From Bacteroidales bacterium UBA1722 (GTDB taxonomy: Bacteria; Bacteroidota; Bacteroidia; Bacteroidales; UBA932), in assembly GCA_002317435.1 (NCBI GenBank), contig DCIQ01000186.1, forward strand, positions 1 through 7,685: a stretch of DNA of 7,685 bases, given 5' to 3'. A program made the position numbers and the translations under genes. Shown here piece by piece: positions 1 to 4,785 of this stretch. The notes under the pieces are model-generated. The model had not been told where the DNA came from, ran no database searches, and was given only the letters and a program-made list of their open reading frames with translations. Numbering within the stretch: position 1 is the first letter of the stretch; every line of letters starts with the position of its first letter.

Positions 1-335
1 GGAAATATCTTCCTCTTCCTGTAAACGATGTACTTCTGAAGATAATTCGCTATGGATTCGGTGGTACAGAAATATTTCATCGTCTCCGGAACCGTCACTC
101 TGGTCTCTTCGCACATCTTGAAAAACGCATCTATGGCGGATTTCGCGGAGAACACTATGGCCGTATGATCCAGAATGGATATTCTCTGGGCCCTGAAATC
201 ACGGGCACTGACAGGTTCCACCTTAAAAAAGGGACGGAAATCTATACAGACTTTATATTTGTCGATTATGTCAGTATATGGAGAGCCGTTGGCAGGTTCG
301 GGTTGAGAGATGATAACGTTCTTAATCTTAGTCAT
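1..335 (-). CDS. hemD: Uroporphyrinogen-III synthase, N-terminal part (cut by left edge)
   Basis: Open minus-strand frame of 111 codons running off the left edge. Uroporphyrinogen-III synthase closes and rearranges hydroxymethylbilane into uroporphyrinogen III in the cytoplasm, the branch point to heme, siroheme and cobalamin. The N-terminus (MTKIKNVIISQPEP, then SPYTDI and DFRPFFKVEPV) and the stretch around residues 50-110 (ISILDHTAIVFSAKSAID, ETMKYFCTTESIANYLQKY) match my memory of the Bacteroidota HemD family, including the IVF-(S/T)-(S/A)-(K/R)-x-AID segment of the first Rossmann-like half-domain. The start is the ATG at 335-333. It lies three bases after the DUF4271 stop (TAG, 341-339), so translation is probably coupled. 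The purine run GGAA touches the ATG and is too close to be a good Shine-Dalgarno. The second half of the enzyme is outside the window. Family assignment is by recalled similarity; no search was run. Confidence 0.88.
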   Translation of the reverse strand, partial: MTKIKNVIISQPEPANGSPYTDIIDKYKVCIDFRPFFKVEPVSARDFRAQRISILDHTAIVFSAKSAIDAFFKMCEETRVTVPETMKYFCTTESIANYLQKYIVYRKRKIF

Positions 336-338
336 TTC

Positions 339-1058
339 CTAATATCTTATCAACATCACTGTCAAAAGTCCGACAGGTAAATATTCCAGTGTGCAAAGGT
401 ACAAAAAAGTGCATAAAACATGAATCCCCGCCGCAAGAAATATTCCTGTCACCCTTATCAGATAATACAGGACAAGGAGACCGCACAATATGAAAAACAT
501 CGTCCGAAGCACCTCCGGAGCGGAAAAGGCGGGACAGAAATAGATGACTGCGGAAAATGCGACCAGCAGCATCGCCAAAAACACCAGACAGGATAAAGTC
601 AGACACATTATCGCCACAGTCGGTTCTTTCCCGCCGGAAACCGTCCTGATCAGGTATAGAATGATGAACTTCACGACCGGTACTGCGGCACATATCGAAA
701 TCATCATCCGGAGAGGGATACCCGGAAAGAGACCTGACAGATAAACGGCTCCCGCCACTGCCGATGCGGATACCGCCGCGCATAACGAAAGAGGCAGCAT
801 CCCGCTGCGGAGCAGCGAAGAATCCGTGGACGGATGATTGAAAAAATAGACCAGACGGCTCACGAAAGGAGAGAACGCACGGATGAACAGAACGGCCAGC
901 CCGAGGAAGACACAGAGATAAAGCCAAAGATACTCCGGAGCATGTATCCCCGCGGACGGCACATCATACGCGATACCGACCGAGCCTCTCCACAAGGAAT
1001 CGAGAGGAACAGTCTCAATTCCCGCGCCTGACACCATACCCCATAGAAGAGAGCACAT
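339..1058 (-). CDS. DUF4271 family polytopic membrane protein
   Basis: A 239-residue protein with a soluble N-terminus of about 40 residues followed by roughly six hydrophobic segments (about 43-61, 88-108, 115-137, 148-172, 185-201 and 204-236). The C-terminal stretch around residues 218-228 (FLYLCTLEYLP) matches the conserved end I associate with DUF4271, a Bacteroidota family commonly encoded just before hemD, as here. Its biochemical function is unknown to me. The position before hemD suggests a link to tetrapyrrole metabolism or merely co-transcription. The first ATG (1058) overlaps the upstream yciH-like gene by 44 bases. A second in-frame ATG at 1037 (residue 8) would still overlap by 23 bases, so the start is uncertain. 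The stop sits three bases before the hemD ATG. The family call rests on topology, C-terminal motif and context. Confidence 0.8.
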   Translation of the reverse strand: MCSLLWGMVSGAGIETVPLDSLWRGSVGIAYDVPSAGIHAPEYLWLYLCVFLGLAVLFIRAFSPFVSRLVYFFNHPSTDSSLLRSGMLPLSLCAAVSASAVAGAVYLSGLFPGIPLRMMISICAAVPVVKFIILYLIRTVSGGKEPTVAIMCLTLSCLVFLAMLLVAFSAVIYFCPAFSAPEVLRTMFFILCGLLVLYYLIRVTGIFLAAGIHVLCTFLYLCTLEYLPVGLLTVMLIRY

Positions 1059-1332
1059 TCAACAATTTGTCCCTGAAATCCCCCTGGATAATTATTTCTC
1101 CATCCTTCGCGCTGCCTCCCACCCCGCATCTGGTCTTCAATGTCTTGGCCAGAGCAGCCAGATCTTCCTCGCCTCCCTTGAAACCTTTTACCAGAGTCAC
1201 CTGCTTTCCTCCACGGTTACGCCTGTCTATAGTTACCATAAGTTTCTGCGCGGAAGGTGCAGGAGTCTCCACCTTGACGGAATCCTGTTCCCGAATCAGG
1301 AAATCAGGATTTGTAGAATATACCAGTCCCAT
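1015..1332 (-). CDS. yciH: SUI1/eIF1-like translation factor (YciH family)
   Basis: A 105-residue cytoplasmic protein of the SUI1/YciH family, bacterial relatives of eukaryotic eIF1. YciH binds the 30S subunit and has been linked to fidelity of start selection and to translation inhibition under stress. After the variable N-terminus (MGLVYSTNPDF, typical of Bacteroidota members) the SUI1 domain spans about residues 30-100. It has the basic hairpin loop DRRNRGGKQVT (36-46), the CGVGGSAKDGEIIIQGD core (69-85) and a final helix with GYG. I chose the ATG at 1332 rather than the in-frame ATG at 1350. The protein then starts just before the conserved YSTNPDF, and the -7 element at 1361-1368 predicts a transcript start near 1356, which would leave the earlier ATG only about five leader bases. 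The end overlaps DUF4271 by 44 bases, suggesting coupled translation. Confidence 0.87.
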   Translation of the reverse strand: MGLVYSTNPDFLIREQDSVKVETPAPSAQKLMVTIDRRNRGGKQVTLVKGFKGGEEDLAALAKTLKTRCGVGGSAKDGEIIIQGDFRDKLLNVLSSMGYGVRRGN

Positions 1333-1360
1333 AGAAAAAACACATCTCAAGAAAACTGCG

Positions 1361-1368
1361 CAAATGTA
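1361..1368 (-). promoter_or_regulatory. Putative -7 element for the yciH-DUF4271-hemD cluster
   Basis: On the minus strand this reads TACATTTG, a perfect match to the Bacteroidota sigma-ABfr -7 consensus TAnnTTTG. Transcription would start near 1356, giving a leader of about 24 bases before the ATG at 1332. I see no convincing TTTG -33 box at the usual distance, so the promoter is only partly supported. Its position helps choose the yciH start. Confidence 0.5.
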
Positions 1369-1382
1369 GGTATAATATTTGC

Positions 1383-1390
1383 TATATTTG
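1383..1390 (+). promoter_or_regulatory. Putative -7 element for the DUF2723 gene
   Basis: Reads TATATTTG, again a perfect TAnnTTTG match. The predicted transcript start is near 1396, about 23 bases before the ATG at 1419. The leader is A/T-rich with no recognisable Shine-Dalgarno, as is usual in Bacteroidota. A -33 TTTG box at the expected spacing is not evident. The element lies 14 bases from the divergent one on the opposite strand. Confidence 0.5.
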
Positions 1391-1418
1391 CCGTTTACAA
1401 AATCTTATAGCACTTTTG

Positions 1419-4400
1419 ATGGAAAAGAAACAGTATTATTTATGGAGCCGCATCTGCGCCACGGCAGTTTTCGTAATAGCCAGTCTTACATATCTGCTGA
1501 CCATAGAACCGACGGCGAGTTTCTGGGACTGCGGGGAATTCATCGCATCCTCATATAAACTGGAAGTCGGACATGCTCCCGGAAATCCCGTCTTCCAACT
1601 TATCGCACGCTTCTTCACCATGTTCACCGGTCCCGAAAAGGCAGCAGTGGCCGTCAACGTGATGAGCGCTCTATGCTCTTCGGCCACCATCCTGTTCCTG
1701 TTTCTCACCATCGCCCATCTCGGACGGAGGCTGATCGGTAAAAACGGAGGGGACATCTACTCCGCAGGAAACACCATAGCCGTGCTGGGAGCCTCCTGCG
1801 TAGGTTCGCTTGCCTACTGCTGGTCCGACACCTTCTGGTTCTCCGCAGTGGAGGGAGAAGTCTATGCCATGTCCTCGCTGTTCACGGCCGCGGTCTTCTG
1901 GGCCATTCTCAAGTGGGAAGAGGATGCCGACAACGAATATGCCGACCGCTGGATAATACTCATAGCTTTTCTGATGGGACTTTCCATCGGAGTCCACCTG
2001 CTGAACCTGCTCGTCATACCCGCCATAGCATTCATAATCTATTACAAGAAAAGCAAGAATGTCACAGTATGGGGCGGCTTCAAGGTTCTGGTCCTTTCCG
2101 CCGTAATACTGGGATTCATCCTCTGGGGAATCATTCCTGTACTTCCCAAGATGGCGGCATGGGTCGATCTCCTGTTCGTAAACGTATTCGATCTGCCCTT
2201 CAACTCCGGTGCAGTGACATTCATGCTGATACTTCTCATTCTCTGCTTCCTGGCGGATTATCTCACGAGAAAAAAGGGAAAGGCGATTCTCAATACCTGC
2301 ATGCTCTGCTTCACTATGATAGTAATCGGGTACTCCGCCTTCGCCGTAGTGGTCATCCGTTCGGCCAACAACACTCCGACCAACGAATACCAGCCTGACA
2401 ATCCGTTCACCCTCGTCAGATATCTGGCACGTGAACAGTACGGAAGCGCTCCCATTCTCTATGGAGAGACATACGCCTCCATGCCTACGGATTACGAGCC
2501 TACGATGTACTATACCCCGCTGAACGGAAAATATTACAAGGCGCCCGGTGTTCTGAAATATACATATCCGTCCTCTTCCAAGGCTTTCTTCCCGAGAATG
2601 TACAGCCGCGCCTCCGATTCATACGTCAATTTCTACAAACGATACACATCCGGCAAGGGTCCCAAGGCTGAAGGAAGTCCGTACGCCATGCCCACATTCG
2701 GCGAAAACATGGCCTATTTTCTGGATTATCAAGTCGGCTGGATGTACTTCAGGTATTTCCTTTGGAACTTCGCCGGAAGGCAGAATGATATCCACAGTCC
2801 ATCCCCCGGAGACCCGCTGAAAGGCAACTGGGAATCCGGAATAGGTTTCTATGACCGATGGCGTCTGGGGGACCAGAGCGAAGGTCCAGACTACATCATT
2901 CACAACAAGGCCAAGAATCACTTCTATATGCTCCCGCTGATACTGGGACTCATAGGACTGTTCTTCCAGCTGAACAGGGATGCCCGGAACTGGTGGGTGA
3001 CCATGCTCCTGTTCCTCCTCACCGGACTTGCCATCATAGTATATCTGAACCAGACCCCGTTGCAGGTAAGGGAACGGGACTACGCCTACGCAGGATCATT
3101 CTATATGTTCACCGTATGGATAGGGCTTGCCGTGCTGGCTGTGCGTGACTGGCTGTGCAAATGGTTCCGCCCGGACAGCAGGGCGCACGAGGTGATGCCC
3201 GCCGTCATGGCATCCGCAGCACTTCTCCTGGTTCCTGTACAGATGGTATCACAGACATGGGACGACCACGACCGGAGCAACAGGTACACCAGTCGGGATA
3301 TGGCTTACAATTACTTCATGTCCTGTGATTCCAACGCCATTCTGATCACCCACGGCGACAATGACACTTTCCCCCTCTGGTACATTCAGGAAGTGGAAAA
3401 TGTCCGCACCGACTGCCGGGTAGTGAACACTTCGCTGCTGGGCACCGACTGGTATATCGATCAGATCAGAAAGAAACAATACGAAGCAGATCCCGTAAGA
3501 CTGTCCTGCAGGAGGGAGAGCTATCTCTACGGCACCAATGAGATGATTCCGATAATGGAACGGGCAATACGTCCCCTTACGGTGAAAGAGGCGATCGATA
3601 TCTTCAATAATCCCAAAATCAAAACCAAGCAATACGGCGAAGTATGCGACTATTTCCCCACATTCAAGGTAAAAATTCCCGTCAACAGGGAAAATGTCAG
3701 GAAATACGGTATCGTGAGCGAAGATTATATGAATCTGGTGGAAGACACTGTGGAACTTGTAATTCCGTCAGACCATAAATATCTTTCGAAGACAGAACTG
3801 ATAATTCTGGATATGTTCGCAAATTACGACTGGGACCGTCCCATCTACTTCCTGTCGTTGGGCGGTGAACTGAATATCGGAATCCGCTCTTATCTGCAGT
3901 ATGATGGTTTCGCATATAAATTCGTTCCCATCAAAAGCAGCACGAATGCCGTAGATGCGGGTCAGATAGACACGAGGCAGATGTACGAAAAAGTGAAAAA
4001 TACTTTCAAATGGGACTCTTTCCGCAAGGAATACTATTCCGACTACCAGAACATGTCCACCTTCAGCGGCACCGTAAATCTCAGGAACGTTTTCGTACAG
4101 ACGGCCTTGGCACTCGGAAGGGACCACGAATATGAAAAAGCCGTGGAGATGCTGGATATGATGCAGGAATATATTATCCCCGCGAATGTCCCCATAAATA
4201 CGACCATACTCTTCTCCGGTTCCTCCCTGAACGAGATTATGATACTTTCAGCCATCGACGTATATTTCAGCTGCGATGCACCCGAGAAGGGCAAGGCTCT
4301 GGCAGACTTGTTCTTCAACGAATGCTTCGCTTCCATGAAACTGGCATCCAAGCCTTTCCCAGGAGGGTTCCTCGATAGGGAATCTCTCGAGATAAATCTG

Positions 4401-4505
4401 AGACTGTGCTATAACATTATAGATGGCCTGAAAGTGCATTCTCTCGACGAAGAAGCGAACAGGTACGAAACCATGGTCTCCGACTTCATAAATGCGCTCA
4501 ACTAG
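1419..4505 (+). CDS. DUF2723 membrane protein, probable GT-C / O-mannosyltransferase-like
   Basis: A 1028-residue inner-membrane protein. One N-terminal helix (about 10-30) is followed at once by the acidic loop motif FWDCGEFIASS (D37, E40), then VEGEVYAMSSL (E145, E147). Acidic residues in the first outward-facing loops are the hallmark of lipid-phosphosugar-dependent GT-C glycosyltransferases, and DUF2723 (Pfam PF11028) is related to TMEM260, a protein O-mannosyltransferase in animals. Hydrophobic segments continue to about residue 313. A soluble, Tyr-rich segment follows (about 314-500), then four more helices (501-517, 525-545, 558-577, 592-611) with RERDYAY (551-557) between them. Last comes a soluble region of about 415 residues opening with HGDNDTFPLWY (645-655) and ending in helices (about 885-1028) that may be TPR-like. 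I use the ATG at 1419; an adjacent upstream TTG codon is unlikely to be the start. The family call is firm; donor, acceptor and activity are inference. It is monocistronic, with its own promoter and terminator. Confidence 0.9.
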   Translation: MEKKQYYLWSRICATAVFVIASLTYLLTIEPTASFWDCGEFIASSYKLEVGHAPGNPVFQLIARFFTMFTGPEKAAVAVNVMSALCSSATILFLFLTIAHLGRRLIGKNGGDIYSAGNTIAVLGASCVGSLAYCWSDTFWFSAVEGEVYAMSSLFTAAVFWAILKWEEDADNEYADRWIILIAFLMGLSIGVHLLNLLVIPAIAFIIYYKKSKNVTVWGGFKVLVLSAVILGFILWGIIPVLPKMAAWVDLLFVNVFDLPFNSGAVTFMLILLILCFLADYLTRKKGKAILNTCMLCFTMIVIGYSAFAVVVIRSANNTPTNEYQPDNPFTLVRYLAREQYGSAPILYGETYASMPTDYEPTMYYTPLNGKYYKAPGVLKYTYPSSSKAFFPRMYSRASDSYVNFYKRYTSGKGPKAEGSPYAMPTFGENMAYFLDYQVGWMYFRYFLWNFAGRQNDIHSPSPGDPLKGNWESGIGFYDRWRLGDQSEGPDYIIHNKAKNHFYMLPLILGLIGLFFQLNRDARNWWVTMLLFLLTGLAIIVYLNQTPLQVRERDYAYAGSFYMFTVWIGLAVLAVRDWLCKWFRPDSRAHEVMPAVMASAALLLVPVQMVSQTWDDHDRSNRYTSRDMAYNYFMSCDSNAILITHGDNDTFPLWYIQEVENVRTDCRVVNTSLLGTDWYIDQIRKKQYEADPVRLSCRRESYLYGTNEMIPIMERAIRPLTVKEAIDIFNNPKIKTKQYGEVCDYFPTFKVKIPVNRENVRKYGIVSEDYMNLVEDTVELVIPSDHKYLSKTELIILDMFANYDWDRPIYFLSLGGELNIGIRSYLQYDGFAYKFVPIKSSTNAVDAGQIDTRQMYEKVKNTFKWDSFRKEYYSDYQNMSTFSGTVNLRNVFVQTALALGRDHEYEKAVEMLDMMQEYIIPANVPINTTILFSGSSLNEIMILSAIDVYFSCDAPEKGKALADLFFNECFASMKLASKPFPGGFLDRESLEINLRLCYNIIDGLKVHSLDEEANRYETMVSDFINALN

Positions 4506-4515
4506 CCGGGAATCA

Positions 4516-4580
4516 TCTGAAAAGCCAAGAATCACCCCGTTCACAATACATGTGTGGACGGGGTGAATTTCATTTTCAGA
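4516..4580. terminator. Strong, probably bidirectional terminator after DUF2723
   Basis: The core is a hairpin with arms 4533-4545 and 4553-4565 (CACCCCGTTCACA / TGTGGACGGGGTG): 13 pairs with one G-T, a 7-base loop, plus a T-A pair outside (4532/4566). It starts 27 bases after the DUF2723 stop. An outer perfect 8-base inverted repeat, TCTGAAAA (4516-4523) and TTTTCAGA (4573-4580), encloses it. This supplies a T tract downstream on the plus strand and, as its complement, on the minus strand, so the element could stop transcription from both sides. Confidence 0.8.
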
Positions 4581-4728
4581 GGCTTTTGGTCAGCCTTGGT
4601 TTCTCTAACCTGCATTATTCATACTCATTTCTACTCCAAGAGCTAACTGGCGGCACCTCAATTTTCAGCAGTTCTCCGGAATACCGTTATCGAGGCAGAC
4701 AAAGCTCACACAAGTTATATAAAAGAAG
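4581..4728. other. Unassigned spacer between two terminators
   Basis: About 150 bases between the DUF2723 terminator and the secDF terminator. I see no tRNA-like T-loop, no plausible small coding frame with a start context, no repeat array and no clear promoter element. Apparent frames through it on the plus strand start inside the terminator hairpin and run antisense into secDF, so I do not accept them. It may be plain spacer; a small RNA cannot be excluded by eye. Confidence 0.5.
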
Positions 4729-4760
4729 AAGGGGAGGCCATCTGAGTCCGGTCTCCCCTT
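4729..4760 (-). terminator. Rho-independent terminator of secDF
   Basis: Inverted repeat with arms 4729-4739 (AAGGGGAGGCC) and 4750-4760 (GGTCTCCCCTT): 11 pairs including one G-T, and a 10-base loop. On the minus strand the stem is followed by a T-rich run (TTCTTCTTTTATAT), the layout of an intrinsic terminator. It lies 26 bases past the secDF stop at 4786. On the plus strand the following bases are less T-rich, so it mainly serves secDF. Confidence 0.8.
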
Positions 4761-4785
4761 TCGATTATTTATACTGCCCGATATA

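Noticed and set aside
328..927. A 199-codon minus-strand frame overlapping DUF4271
   Set aside because: It is the same strand in another frame; the DUF4271 frame has clear membrane helices, a recognisable C-terminus and tight spacing to hemD, while this one is Ser/Arg-rich with no domain.
1333..1350. A six-codon N-terminal extension of the YciH-like protein from the ATG at 1350
   Set aside because: It would leave only about five bases of leader after the predicted transcript start and adds residues (MRCVFS) not expected before YSTNPDF.
1913..2398. A 161-codon plus-strand frame inside DUF2723
   Set aside because: It is a shifted reading of a strongly conserved membrane region, is rich in His, Arg and Ser, and has no independent start signal.
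4640..4672. Possible tRNA-like fragment (complement contains GCCGCCAGTTAGCTC)
   Set aside because: No acceptor stem, anticodon arm or GTTCGA-type T-loop can be laid out around it; the similarity to a D-arm is coincidental.
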